Positions 26,156-34,510 of a stretch of 64,000 nucleotides of DNA are shown in pieces. Below the pieces are notes generated by a model. The model did no database searches and was not told where the DNA came from. It saw only the letters and a program-made list of their open reading frames with translations. This stretch comes from DASUPK01 sp963833375 (GTDB lineage: Bacteria; Actinomycetota; Thermoleophilia; Solirubrobacterales; 70-9), in assembly GCA_963833375.1 (NCBI GenBank), contig CAWHXR010000001.1, forward strand, positions 682,001 to 746,000, read 5' to 3'. Numbering within the stretch: the first letter of the stretch is position 1; every line of letters starts with the position of its first letter. The position numbers and the translations under genes are program-made.

Positions 26156-26772
26156 CGGGCAGCGACTCGCTCGCGCTCGCCCGCAGCAGCAACGAGCGCG
26201 TGCATCAGCTCCACGGCCTGGGCGTCCTCGAGTCCCTGCTCGCGGACCAATGACCGCCAGGTCGAGAAGGCGAGCGCGTGGCCGACGGCGGCCTGGAGGC
26301 GCGCACGTCGGCGTCCGCGCACGTCCCAGCCCTCCATGAGCGCGTCGCGGGCGGCATCCATATAGGCATGGAACGCCCGGAAGGTCCGCTTCACGTTGGG
26401 GTTCGTCGCCTCGTCTCGGAGCAGGTTCCCGATCATGCGCTCGGTGCGCCGCCAGTAGGCATAGAGCTCCTCCAGGGCGAACCGCGTGCGCTGCTGCGGA
26501 TCGGCGATCGCCGCCCAGCCGCTCAGGTCCGGAGGCGGATTGGCGGCGGACCAATGGGCGCTGCAGGCCTCGAAAAGGGCGGCCTCGTCCGGGAAGTGAC
26601 GGTAGAGCGTGGACCGCCGGACGCCGGCCTGCTCGGCTACGGCGCTCATCGAGGTGCGGGTCGGCCCGACGGTGCCATGCAGCTCGACGGCGCTCTCGGT
26701 GATCCGTCGCCGCGTCTCGGCCTCCAGCTCGGCGCGCCGCTTCTTGCGGTATGGACGTGTTTGATCGGACAT
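26152..26772 (-). CDS. TetR family transcriptional regulator
   Basis: 206 residues from ATG 26772. The DNA-binding domain is RRRITESAVELHGTVGPTRT followed by VAEQAGVRRSTLYRHFPDEAALF. The C-terminal ligand domain is unassigned. The gene is divergent from the cupin at 26857 and probably represses it and itself through the palindrome over its own start codon. Its stop shares CTAG 26152-26155 with the convergent RDD gene. Confidence 0.9.
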   Translation of the reverse strand: MSDQTRPYRKKRRAELEAETRRRITESAVELHGTVGPTRTSMSAVAEQAGVRRSTLYRHFPDEAALFEACSAHWSAANPPPDLSGWAAIADPQQRTRFALEELYAYWRRTERMIGNLLRDEATNPNVKRTFRAFHAYMDAARDALMEGWDVRGRRRARLQAAVGHALAFSTWRSLVREQGLEDAQAVELMHALVAAAGERERVAAR

Positions 26773-26780
26773 AGATGTCC
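26767..26780. promoter_or_regulatory. TetR-type operator between tetR and cupin
   Basis: GGACAT-AG-ATGTCC is a perfect palindrome covering the tetR ATG and lying 8 bp upstream of the cupin -35 box. The position suits autorepression and control of the divergent gene. Confidence 0.55.
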
Positions 26781-26788
26781 AATGAAGC

Positions 26789-26817
26789 TTGACAGATGAC
26801 GCGGAGGTCTGTATAGA
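26789..26817 (+). promoter_or_regulatory. Sigma-70-type promoter of the cupin gene
   Basis: TTGACA (26789-26794), a 17-bp spacer and TATAGA (26812-26817) form a near-consensus promoter. Transcription would begin near 26824, giving a leader of about 33 nt that carries AAAAGGAG before ATG 26857. Confidence 0.75.
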
Positions 26818-26856
26818 TTCACGCGACACTACTGTCCACTCAAAAGGAGAAGGGCC

Positions 26857-27363
26857 ATGGAGGCGACCGCGGCGAAGGTGGTTGGACCGAAGGACGGGAA
26901 GGCCGGATTTCTGGGGAGCATCGGGGTCCGGTTCATGATCGATGGCGACGAGACCGGCGGCGGCTTTTCGCTCGTCGAGCACCCGATGTCCCCCAGGGCG
27001 CTGGCCGCGCCACTCCACCGGCACAACCGGGAGGACGAGTACAGCTTCGTGCTCGAGGGGAAGGTGGGCGCGCTGCTCGGCGACGAGGTGCTGGTCGGTG
27101 AGCCCGGCGATCTGATCTTCAAGCCCAGGAACCAGTGGCACACCTTCTGGAACGCGGGCGACGAGCCGGCTCGGATCCTGGAGATCATCGCGCCGGCCGG
27201 GTTCGAGCGGTTCTTCGAGGAGCTCGTCGACCTGGGCGGGGTCGCCCAGGCGGAGCCGGAGGCACTGGCGGAGCTCAGCGCCCGCTACGAGCTCGAGATG
27301 GATCCCGAGAGCATCCCGATGCTCCTGGAGCGCTTCGACCTGGTGGTGGGCGAGCCGATCTAG
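26857..27363 (+). CDS. Cupin domain protein
   Basis: 168 residues. Cupin motif 1 is PLHRHNREDEYSFVLEGKVG (two His and a Glu as metal ligands) and motif 2 is PGDLIFKPRNQWHTFWNAGD with the third His. The C-terminal part is helical and ends near a second acidic segment. Related small cupins are often induced dioxygenase-like or sensory proteins under TetR control; the substrate is unknown. Strong promoter and ribosome site suggest high expression when derepressed. Confidence 0.85.
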   Translation: MEATAAKVVGPKDGKAGFLGSIGVRFMIDGDETGGGFSLVEHPMSPRALAAPLHRHNREDEYSFVLEGKVGALLGDEVLVGEPGDLIFKPRNQWHTFWNAGDEPARILEIIAPAGFERFFEELVDLGGVAQAEPEALAELSARYELEMDPESIPMLLERFDLVVGEPI

Positions 27364-27653
27364 GGCTCGTCCAGCAGCTCGTTGGCCTCGCTCCAGTTCC
27401 CCGGGGGGACGCGGAGCGCGATGTCGCCGCGGCCGTACTCGTCGAGCGGATGGTCGGCGGTGATCACCGCCCCTATGCCGGCGTCGGTGAGCTGCTGGCG
27501 CCAGGCGCGGGCGGCCTCGAGCTCCTCGAAGTCCCGGACCACGTCCCAGTCGTCGTAGCTCGCGTCGCCGATGTACAGCTCGGCCAGGCCGTCGGGATGG
27601 CGCGACCCTTCGCCGACGCCGAGGAGCTCGCGGAGCTTGTCGCCGAGACCCAT
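27360..27653 (-). CDS. Small DUF2007-like protein of unknown function
   Basis: 97 residues, acidic and soluble. Core DWDVVRDFEELEAARAWRQQ, LTDAGIGAVITADHPL and a final IALRVPPGNWSEANELL resemble the DUF2007 fold (a ferredoxin-like small domain often described as a putative signal-transducing protein). The stop shares CTAG with the convergent cupin. It is followed by the SDR gene in the same direction. Confidence 0.6.
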   Translation of the reverse strand: MGLGDKLRELLGVGEGSRHPDGLAELYIGDASYDDWDVVRDFEELEAARAWRQQLTDAGIGAVITADHPLDEYGRGDIALRVPPGNWSEANELLDEP

Positions 27654-27658
27654 GGGAC

Positions 27659-28486
27659 CTAGGCCGGGGCCGGGACGCCGGTGAGCTCGGAGGACAGCTC
27701 GCGCAGCCGCCGCCGGGCCTCGGGATCCTCGGCCTGGGGATGAGGGGCCGACTCGCTGGTGCCGTCGAAGTAGTGCCCGTTTACCCCCTCAAGCTCGGGC
27801 GAGGCGATCAGGCGCAATGTCGCCTCGACCCCCTCCTCGAGCGGGGTCACCGGGTCGACACCCGCCGCGCGGACCATGTTGGTCGGCATGTACGTCCCGG
27901 GATGAAGGCAGGTGGCGGTGACGCCGCTGCCCTCGAGCTCCTCAGCGAGGTCGAAGGTGAACATGACGAGCGCGAGCTTGCTCTGGCAGTAGGCCTGGAC
28001 CCCGCTGTAGCCCTGCTCCAGCATCACGTCGTCGAAGTCGATCGGGGCCTGCCCTGCGGAGCTCACGTTGACGATCCGCGACGGGGCGGTATCCCTGATC
28101 ATCGGCAGGATCAGCCGAGTGAGCAGAAACGGCGCCATGTAGTTGACCGCGAAGCGCAGCTCGTAGCCGTCGGCGCTCTCTTCCCGGTCGCCTCCGCCCG
28201 GCTCGGACGTACCGATCCCGGCGTTGTTGACGAGGACGTCGATCCGGTCCTCGTCCTGCAGGTCGTAGGCGAGATCTCGCACCTCGTCGAGCGAGGAGAG
28301 ATCCGCGACGTGCCACTCCAGCTCGGCGGTCGCCTGCGGCCGCAGCTCCTCGATCAGCGCCCGGCCCTTGTCCTCATCGCGGCCGTGCAGGATGAGGCGG
28401 CCATCGCCGGAGGCCAGCTCCGTGGCGAGGCCCTTGCCGAGCCCGTCGGTGGCGCCCGTGATGACGATGGTCTTCCCTGCGCCCAC
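27659..28486 (-). CDS. Short-chain dehydrogenase/reductase
   Basis: 275 residues from GTG 28486. TGATDGLGKGLA is the cofactor glycine motif; DVLVNNAGIG, VNVSSAGQ and YCQSKLALV (YxxxK) complete the catalytic set. The sequence resembles retinol dehydrogenase/WW-oxidoreductase-like SDRs; HGRDEDKG after the second strand favours NADP(H). Substrate unknown. Confidence 0.88.
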   Translation of the reverse strand: MGAGKTIVITGATDGLGKGLATELASGDGRLILHGRDEDKGRALIEELRPQATAELEWHVADLSSLDEVRDLAYDLQDEDRIDVLVNNAGIGTSEPGGGDREESADGYELRFAVNYMAPFLLTRLILPMIRDTAPSRIVNVSSAGQAPIDFDDVMLEQGYSGVQAYCQSKLALVMFTFDLAEELEGSGVTATCLHPGTYMPTNMVRAAGVDPVTPLEEGVEATLRLIASPELEGVNGHYFDGTSESAPHPQAEDPEARRRLRELSSELTGVPAPA

Positions 28487-28511
28487 TGTGGTGCCTTCCC
28501 CGCTTCCTCGC

Positions 28512-28970
28512 CTAATCGCCCAGCTCGACCCTCTCGATCACCTGCGGCTGGCTGGGTCGGTCGCCGGGGCCCGTCTCCGTTCCCTCGATTGCGTCGACCG
28601 CATCCATGCCGTCGGTGACCTCGCCGAAGACGGTGTGCTTGCCGTCCAGCCAGGCCGCGGCGTTCGTGGTGACGATGAAGAACTGCGAGCCATTGGTGTT
28701 CGGCCCGGCGTTTGCCATCGCCAGTGCTCCGCGGACGATCTTGTGGTCGTTGATCTCGTCCTCGAACGTGTAGCCGGGGCCGCCGGTCCCGGTGCCCTCC
28801 GGACAGCCGCCCTGGATCATGAAGTCCTTGATGACGCGGTGGAAGATCAGGCCGTCGTAGAAGCCATCGCCGGCGAGCTTGCGGAAGTTCTCGACCGTCT
28901 TCGGGGCGGCCTCGTCGAAGAACCGGACGGTGATCGGGCCGGCGTTGGTGTGGAGGGTCGCCTGCGACAT
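28512..28970 (-). CDS. Peptidylprolyl isomerase (cyclophilin)
   Basis: 152 residues. FYDGLIFHRVIKDFMIQGGC contains the catalytic Arg and the substrate-contacting residues; NTNGSQFFIVT and WLDGKHTVFGEVTDGMD are the remaining cyclophilin signatures. No signal peptide, so a cytosolic proline isomerase. It lies 14 nt downstream of zwf and is likely in the same transcript. Confidence 0.93.
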   Translation of the reverse strand: MSQATLHTNAGPITVRFFDEAAPKTVENFRKLAGDGFYDGLIFHRVIKDFMIQGGCPEGTGTGGPGYTFEDEINDHKIVRGALAMANAGPNTNGSQFFIVTTNAAAWLDGKHTVFGEVTDGMDAVDAIEGTETGPGDRPSQPQVIERVELGD

Positions 28971-28984
28971 CGCCTGGACCCTAG

Positions 28985-30436
28985 CTAACCCGCACCCACG
29001 GCCTCGAATGGAGCCTCCGGCAGCCAGGGCCGGCGCCAGCCGCCGTAGCCGTGCAGCAGGTTCGAGGCGCCCTCGGGTCCCCAGCTGCCCTTGCGGTAGG
29101 GCTCCAGAGAGCACGGCTTGTCGAGCAGCGGCTGCACGATCCGCCAGGTCTCGATCACGCTGTCCTCGCGGGCGAAGCGCTGCTGCTCGCCCGCCAGTGC
29201 ATCGCTGAGCAGCCGCTCGTACGGCCCGGGTTGGCCGCCGAACTGCTGCTGGAAGAGGAGGTCGAGGTGGACCCGGCGCAGGGCTTCCTCGCCGGGCTGC
29301 TTCGCCTCGAGCAGCACCGAGGTGCCGGGATCAGGGTCGATGCGGACGACGAACTCGTCGCTCTCCGGCGTGGGGCGGCCGCCGATCCCGATCGGCGGCG
29401 GGTTCTGGAGGATCACCCTCACCTCGGTGACCCTCTCCGCCAGCTCCTTGCCGGCGCGGACGAAGAACGGGACACCGGACCAGCGCCAGTTCTGTATCTC
29501 CAGCCGCAGGCCGATGAATGTCTCGGTGTCGGAGCTCGGGTCGACGCCCCTGACGTCCCGGTAGCCCTCGTACTGCCCGCGCACGTAGCGGTTGGGATCG
29601 ATGCTGGGGATCGCCTTGAACAGGTCGAGCTTCGCGTCGCGGATTGGATCGGACTCGGCGCCGGCCGCCGGCGGCTCCATCGCCACGATGGCCAGTGTCT
29701 GGAGCAGGTGGTTCTGGAACACATCGCGCAGGCACCCCACCGGGTCGTAGAAGCTGCCGCGGTCATCGACCCCGAAGTCCTCGGCCATCGTGATCTGCAC
29801 CGATTCGACGTAGCGCCGGTTCCAGATCGGCTCCAGCAGGGTGTTCGCGAAGCGGAGGTAGGTGATGTCCATCACCGGCTCCTTGCCCAGGAAGTGGTCG
29901 ATCCGGTAGATCTGGTCCTCGTCGAGGACCTCGTGGATCTGGTCGTTGAGCTCGATCGCCGACTGAAGGTCGTGCCCGAAGGGCTTCTCGATCACCACCC
30001 GCGCGCCGTCCGTCAGCCCGGCGCTGCCGAGGTGCTCGATCACCACGGCGAACAGCGACGGCGGGATCTCGAGGTAGAAGACCGGGTGCTGCGCGAACGA
30101 GAGCGCCTTCTTGAGCCGTTCGTAGGTGTCCTTCTCCGCGTAGTCGCCCTGGACATAGGAGAGCTTGTCGGTGAACTTCTTGAAGGTGTCCCCGTCGAAC
30201 TCGTCGTTGCGTGCTTTGACCCGCGCCTCGATCGCCTCGCGAGCGTGCCGGTGGAGGTCCTCCTCGCCCCAGTCGTTGCGCGCGACGCCGATCACCGGGA
30301 CCTGGAGCGTGCCGTTGGCGGTCAGGTCGTAGAGCGCCTTCAGGGTCATCTTCTTCGCCAGATCGCCGGTGATCCCGAAGATCACCAGGGCGTCGGCGGG
30401 GGGACCCTTTGCCCAGCTTGAGTCTGCCTGCGCCAC
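28985..30436 (-). CDS. zwf: Glucose-6-phosphate dehydrogenase, canonical copy
   Basis: 483 residues from GTG 30436. FGITGDLAKKMTLKALYDL is the nucleotide motif; YRIDHFLGKEPV carries the conserved Asp, His and Lys of the substrate site; QNHLLQ holds the catalytic His. It makes 6-phosphogluconolactone and NADPH, the first oxidative pentose phosphate step. It is divergent from gnd-pgl, the genes for the next two steps, over a 102-bp gap that must hold both promoters. Confidence 0.95.
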   Translation of the reverse strand: MAQADSSWAKGPPADALVIFGITGDLAKKMTLKALYDLTANGTLQVPVIGVARNDWGEEDLHRHAREAIEARVKARNDEFDGDTFKKFTDKLSYVQGDYAEKDTYERLKKALSFAQHPVFYLEIPPSLFAVVIEHLGSAGLTDGARVVIEKPFGHDLQSAIELNDQIHEVLDEDQIYRIDHFLGKEPVMDITYLRFANTLLEPIWNRRYVESVQITMAEDFGVDDRGSFYDPVGCLRDVFQNHLLQTLAIVAMEPPAAGAESDPIRDAKLDLFKAIPSIDPNRYVRGQYEGYRDVRGVDPSSDTETFIGLRLEIQNWRWSGVPFFVRAGKELAERVTEVRVILQNPPPIGIGGRPTPESDEFVVRIDPDPGTSVLLEAKQPGEEALRRVHLDLLFQQQFGGQPGPYERLLSDALAGEQQRFAREDSVIETWRIVQPLLDKPCSLEPYRKGSWGPEGASNLLHGYGGWRRPWLPEAPFEAVGAG

Positions 30437-30538
30437 GCGCGCAACCTAAGGCATCGGGGGGCGACATAGGATGCGATTGATCCGAGGGCGCTCCGCAGCG
30501 AGGCGAGGAGCGACCCGTCATATGCAGGAAGGAGAGTC

Positions 30539-31558
30539 ATGGCACAGCTCGGAATGGTCGGCCTCGGCAGGATGGGAGCGAACATCGTCCGGCGCCTGAT
30601 GCGCGACGGGCATGACTGCGTCGTCTACGACGTCAATCCCGATCCGATCAAGCAGCTGGAGGGCGAGGGGGCCACGGGGGCGTCGTCCCTGAAGCAGCTG
30701 GCCGAGCAGCTGGATGCGCCGCGGGCCGTCTGGGTGATGGTCCCGGCCGGCGAGATCACCGAGACCACCGTCCAGGAGGTCGCCGAGGTCCTCGACTCCG
30801 GCGACGCGATCATCGACGGGGGCAACTCCTACTACCGCGACGACCTGCGCCGCTCAGCCGAGGTGGGGGAGAAGGGCATCGACTACATCGACTGCGGGAC
30901 CAGCGGCGGCGTCTTCGGGCTCGACCGCGGCTACTGCCTGATGATCGGCGGACCGGACGCGGCGGTGGAGCGGCTCGACCCGATCTTCAAGACGATGGCG
31001 CCCGGGGTCGAGTCCGCCGAGCGCACCCCCGGTCGCAGCGGCGACCCGGACACCGCCGAGAACGGCTACCTGCACTGCGGACCGAGCGGCGCGGGCCACT
31101 TCGTGAAGATGGTCCACAACGGGATCGAGTACGGGATCATGGCCGCCTACGCCGAGGGGCTCAACATCCTCAAGAACGCCAACGCCGGGAAGGTGAAGCG
31201 CGAGATGGACGCCGAGACCGCCCCGCTCGAGCACCCCGACTACTACCGGTACGACATGGATATCCCGCAGATCGCCGAGGTCTGGCGGCGCGGCAGCGTG
31301 GTCGGCTCCTGGCTCCTCGACCTGACCGCCGCCGCGCTCCAGGAGTCGCCGGACCTTGCGGACTTCGAGGGCCGCGTATCGGACTCGGGTGAGGGCCGCT
31401 GGACCTCGATCGCGGCGATCGAGGAGGGCGTCCCGGCCGGCGTCCTGACCACGGCCCTATACGAGCGGTTCGCCTCGCGCGATCTCGACGACTTCGCGGA
31501 CAGGGTGCTGTCGGCGATGCGCAAGGAGTTCGGCGGCCACGAGGAGAAGGAGAAGTGA
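30539..31558 (+). CDS. gnd: 6-phosphogluconate dehydrogenase, short form
   Basis: 339 residues, the short (GndA/YqeC-type) form that often prefers NAD. LGMVGLGRMGANIVRRL binds the cofactor, and GPSGAGHFVKMVHNGIEYG contains the catalytic Lys and Glu region. GGAAGGAG sits at ideal spacing before ATG 30539. The stop overlaps the pgl start (GTGA), so the two genes are coupled. Confidence 0.94.
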   Translation: MAQLGMVGLGRMGANIVRRLMRDGHDCVVYDVNPDPIKQLEGEGATGASSLKQLAEQLDAPRAVWVMVPAGEITETTVQEVAEVLDSGDAIIDGGNSYYRDDLRRSAEVGEKGIDYIDCGTSGGVFGLDRGYCLMIGGPDAAVERLDPIFKTMAPGVESAERTPGRSGDPDTAENGYLHCGPSGAGHFVKMVHNGIEYGIMAAYAEGLNILKNANAGKVKREMDAETAPLEHPDYYRYDMDIPQIAEVWRRGSVVGSWLLDLTAAALQESPDLADFEGRVSDSGEGRWTSIAAIEEGVPAGVLTTALYERFASRDLDDFADRVLSAMRKEFGGHEEKEK

Positions 31559-32232
31559 GCGACCACCGGCTCGAGGTTTTCAACGACGCCGACACCGTCC
31601 ACGACCGGGGCGCCGAGCTGATCGCGGAGGCCGCCCGCACCGCCGTCTCCGAGCGGGGCAGCTACGCGCTGGCGGTGAGCGGCGGCCGCGATCCGTGGCC
31701 GATGTTCTCCCAGCTCGAGGACCTCGAGATGGACTGGACGAAGACCGAAATCTTCCAGGTGGACGAGCGCGTCGCTCCGGCCGGGGACGAGAAGCGCAAC
31801 CTGACTCATCTGATCGAGAGCCTGTCCATCGGCGCCCAGGGCAGCATCCGGCCGATGCCCGTGACCGATGACGACCCCGAGGCCGCCGCGGACCGTTATG
31901 CGGGGTCGCTGCCCGATGCGCTCGACCTCGCCCACCTCGGCATCGGCCCGGACGGGCACACCGCCTCGCTCGTCCCGGGCGACCCGGTCCTGGAGGTGAC
32001 CGACAAGCGCGTCGCCGTGACCAGCGGCGAGTACCAGGGCGTCCGCCGCATGACGCTGACCTACCCGGAGCTCCACCGGGTCAGGAGCCTGCTCTGGGTC
32101 GTCACCGGGGAGGAGAAGGTGGACGCCCTCCAGAAGCTACTCGCCCGCGACCCGTCGGTCCCGGCGGGCCGCGTCGATCCTGGTGGAGACTCGCTGATCC
32201 TCGCCGACCGCGCCGCGGCGCCGGACTCCTAG
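31555..32232 (+). CDS. pgl: 6-phosphogluconolactonase
   Basis: 225 residues from GTG 31555. YALAVSGGRDPWPMF, IFQVDERVAPAGDEKRN and LGIGPDGHTASLVPG are the DevB/Pgl signatures. It hydrolyses the lactone made by Zwf. Its stop shares CTAG 32229-32232 with the convergent DUF899 gene. Confidence 0.93.
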   Translation: MSDHRLEVFNDADTVHDRGAELIAEAARTAVSERGSYALAVSGGRDPWPMFSQLEDLEMDWTKTEIFQVDERVAPAGDEKRNLTHLIESLSIGAQGSIRPMPVTDDDPEAAADRYAGSLPDALDLAHLGIGPDGHTASLVPGDPVLEVTDKRVAVTSGEYQGVRRMTLTYPELHRVRSLLWVVTGEEKVDALQKLLARDPSVPAGRVDPGGDSLILADRAAAPDS

Positions 32233-32963
32233 CCCGCTTCGTACTCGTCGTGCCGCCGCACCCAGAGCGGCTCCGTCGCGCTCTCGTTGCGACCCGTCGG
32301 GGTGCGGTCGAGCAGCCCGTAGTAGGCCATCGCCGGCTCGAGCCCCCGCGCGGTGGTCACGTAGGTCCTGTAGACCGTCCCGTCGGAAAGGGCGTACACG
32401 CTCATGCCCGGTCCCTCGGCGACGTATCCCGCAGCGTCGGTACCGCACATGCGCGCGTTCTGCTCGACCGTCGCCGGGATTTCTCCCTCGAGGAACGGCT
32501 TCAGCTCCTCCTCGGTGTACAGGAAGCCGAGATCGCGATGGAAGTCGCTTCCGATGGTGGAGACCCACGGTAGGCCCCAACCCATCCGCTCCCTGTAGGC
32601 CTGGAGCTTCTCGAGCGGCCCTCGCGACGAGAGCAGCAGCGTGGTGTCCCGTGCCTTCAGGTGGGGGGCCTGCGGGGCGAGCGTGTCGGTGATCGAGGAG
32701 CAGACCGGGCAGCCGGCCTCGTAGGAGGGTCCGAACATGAAGTGGTAGATCATCAGCTGCGAGCGCCCGTCGAAGAGCTCGGCGAGCGACTTGGTCCCTT
32801 GCTTGGTCTCGAAGCTGTAGTCCTTCTCCACCGGTACCCAGGGCAGCGCCCGGCGCTTCTCGGCGAGCTCGTCGTTGCGGCGGGTGAGCTCCTTCTCCTC
32901 CTTGAGCAGCGCGTCGCGCTCGGCCTGCCACTCCTCCTGGGCTCCGATCCTGTGCTCGGTCAT
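32229..32963 (-). CDS. DUF899 thioredoxin-like protein, copy 1
   Basis: 244 residues. The N-terminal helix WQAERDALLKEEKELTRRND and LPWVPVEKDYSF are typical of DUF899; FMFGPSYEAGCPVCSSITD places a CxxC motif where thioredoxins have theirs, and GWGLPWVSTIGSDFHRDLGF is the family core. Function is unproven; a disulfide or peroxide-linked redox role is inferred. It is coupled to copy 2 by an ATGA overlap. A cyclophilin-like partner is not adjacent. Confidence 0.85.
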   Translation of the reverse strand: MTEHRIGAQEEWQAERDALLKEEKELTRRNDELAEKRRALPWVPVEKDYSFETKQGTKSLAELFDGRSQLMIYHFMFGPSYEAGCPVCSSITDTLAPQAPHLKARDTTLLLSSRGPLEKLQAYRERMGWGLPWVSTIGSDFHRDLGFLYTEEELKPFLEGEIPATVEQNARMCGTDAAGYVAEGPGMSVYALSDGTVYRTYVTTARGLEPAMAYYGLLDRTPTGRNESATEPLWVRRHDEYEAG

Positions 32964-33688
32964 TGCCGTGCCTCCTCCTGTCGGGTCTCGTACTCATCGT
33001 GACGCCGCCACCAGGTCTGCTCCGGGTCGTCGTTGCGACCCGCCGGCGCCCGGTCGAGGAACTGAAAGGTCCCCATCAGCGGCTCGACGCCGCGCGCGTA
33101 GGCCGAATAGGTGTGATGAACCACTCCGTCCCGCAGGGCGAACGCGCTCATTCCCTCGCGCTGCGGCGCGGGCTCGTCGACGTGCTGGAAGTTGTAGTCG
33201 GCGCCATTCCTCTGCTGCTCATCCGTGAAGGCGGCCCCGAAGTCGTACTTGAAGTCGCTGCCCAGGGAGGAGACCCAGGGGAACCCCCAGCCCATCTCCT
33301 GCTCGTAGGCGTTGAGGTCCTCGAGTGGGGCGATCGACTCGCACACCAGGCTCACGTCGCGGCCGTTCAGGTGCGGGATCACGCAGTCGAAGTGGTCGGC
33401 GACGAACGAGCATCCGGTGCATCCCTGCCTGTCGTCGGTGAGCCGAAGCCCGAAGCCGAACATGAAGTGGTAGACGAGCAGCTGCGAGCGACCGTCGAAG
33501 AGCTCGGCGAGCGTCTTGCTCCCGTCCTCGGTCTCGAAGACGTACTCCTTCTCGATCGGCACCCAGGGCAGCTCCTGGCGACGGCGCGCGATTTCATCGC
33601 CTTGACGGCTGTACTCCTTCTCGGCGTCGAGCAGCTCCTTTCGTGCGGCCTCCCATTCCTCGCGGGTGCCGGTTCTGTGCTCTGTCAT
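32960..33688 (-). CDS. DUF899 thioredoxin-like protein, copy 2
   Basis: 242 residues from ATG 33688. Same layout as copy 1, with the redox motif as CTGCS (RQGCTGCSFVADHFD) and GWGFPWVSSLGSDFKYDFG. It is roughly half identical to copy 1 by eye, so a tandem duplication that has diverged. It is the first gene of a leftward pair divergent from arsR; the shared 45-bp gap contains an inverted repeat over the arsR start. Confidence 0.85.
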   Translation of the reverse strand: MTEHRTGTREEWEAARKELLDAEKEYSRQGDEIARRRQELPWVPIEKEYVFETEDGSKTLAELFDGRSQLLVYHFMFGFGLRLTDDRQGCTGCSFVADHFDCVIPHLNGRDVSLVCESIAPLEDLNAYEQEMGWGFPWVSSLGSDFKYDFGAAFTDEQQRNGADYNFQHVDEPAPQREGMSAFALRDGVVHHTYSAYARGVEPLMGTFQFLDRAPAGRNDDPEQTWWRRHDEYETRQEEARQ

Positions 33689-33725
33689 CGCCACTCCTCT
33701 CGATCTGCGTGTGGTCCGTATATAG

Positions 33726-33741
33726 TTAGCACAATGGCTAA
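33726..33741. promoter_or_regulatory. Inverted-repeat operator over the arsR start codon
   Basis: TTAGC-ACAATG-GCTAA is a perfect 5-6-5 repeat spanning the arsR ATG. GTATATAG just upstream is AT-rich and may contain a -10 element. The location fits ArsR autorepression and control of the divergent DUF899 pair. Confidence 0.5.
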
Positions 33742-34048
33742 TGATCCGTTCAAGGCATTGGCGCATCCGATCCGCCGGGACATCGTCGAGCGCCTCAGCG
33801 GCGGCACCGCCACGGTGGGTGAGGTGACGCGGCACCTCGACGTCTCGAAGCCCACGATCTCGCGGCACCTGAAGATGCTCGAGGAGGCCGGGGTGGTGTC
33901 CCGGGTGATCGACGGGCGCACCCATCGCCTGGCGCTGCAGCCCGAGACCCTCGCCGACACGGCGGAGTGGATCGAGAGCCAGCGCGCCCGCTGGGAGCGC
34001 CTCTTCGACGTCGTCGGCGAATATCTGGAGGAGCGAAAGGAGCGCTGA
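33734..34048 (+). CDS. ArsR family transcriptional regulator
   Basis: 104 residues from ATG 33734. ALAHPIRRDIVERLSGGTAT, VGEVTRHLDVSKPTISRHLK and EEAGVVSRVIDGR are the winged helix-turn-helix. There are no metal-ligand cysteines, so it probably senses something other than a thiophilic metal. The stop overlaps the next start (TGATG). ArsR-SRPBCC pairs of this form are common in actinobacteria. Confidence 0.9.
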   Translation: MANDPFKALAHPIRRDIVERLSGGTATVGEVTRHLDVSKPTISRHLKMLEEAGVVSRVIDGRTHRLALQPETLADTAEWIESQRARWERLFDVVGEYLEERKER

Positions 34049-34491
34049 TGACCGAGCGGAGCGGCCTGGTGCTGCGAATCGAGCGGACCTTCGACGCCCC
34101 GATCGAGGAGGTGTTCGACGCCTGGACCGACGAGGAGGTAATGCGACGCTGGCTGCATGCGAACCCCGATTGGGAGACGCCGACCGCCGAGGTCGACCTC
34201 CGGGTTGGCGGAAGGTTGCGCGTGGTGATGCGGGATCCCACCGATGGAGCCGAGTACGGGGCTGTCGGCGAGTACACGGTGGTCGAGTCGCCCCACAAGC
34301 TCGCCTTCACCTGGGTCTGGGACGACGACCCCGAGAACCCGCAGCTGATCGAGCTCGAGTTCACCGAGCGGGACGGAGCGACAACCGTGGTGATGACCGA
34401 CAGCGGCATCACCACCGAGAAGGGCCGGGAGGAGCACGAGGACGGCTGGGGCAAGTGCTACGACAACCTCGACCGCGTACTGGAGACATGA
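34048..34491 (+). CDS. SRPBCC / AHSA1 (Aha1 C-terminal-like) domain protein
   Basis: 147 residues. RIERTFDAPIEEVFDAWTDEEVMRRWL is the classic AHSA1 opening and GRLRVVMRDPTDG and LTFTERDGATTV-like strands follow. Single-domain ligand-binding fold, coupled to the ArsR repressor. It may bind the inducer or modify it; this is not known. Confidence 0.88.
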   Translation: MTERSGLVLRIERTFDAPIEEVFDAWTDEEVMRRWLHANPDWETPTAEVDLRVGGRLRVVMRDPTDGAEYGAVGEYTVVESPHKLAFTWVWDDDPENPQLIELEFTERDGATTVVMTDSGITTEKGREEHEDGWGKCYDNLDRVLET

Positions 34492-34510
34492 CACCGAACA
34501 GGGGGAAGTG

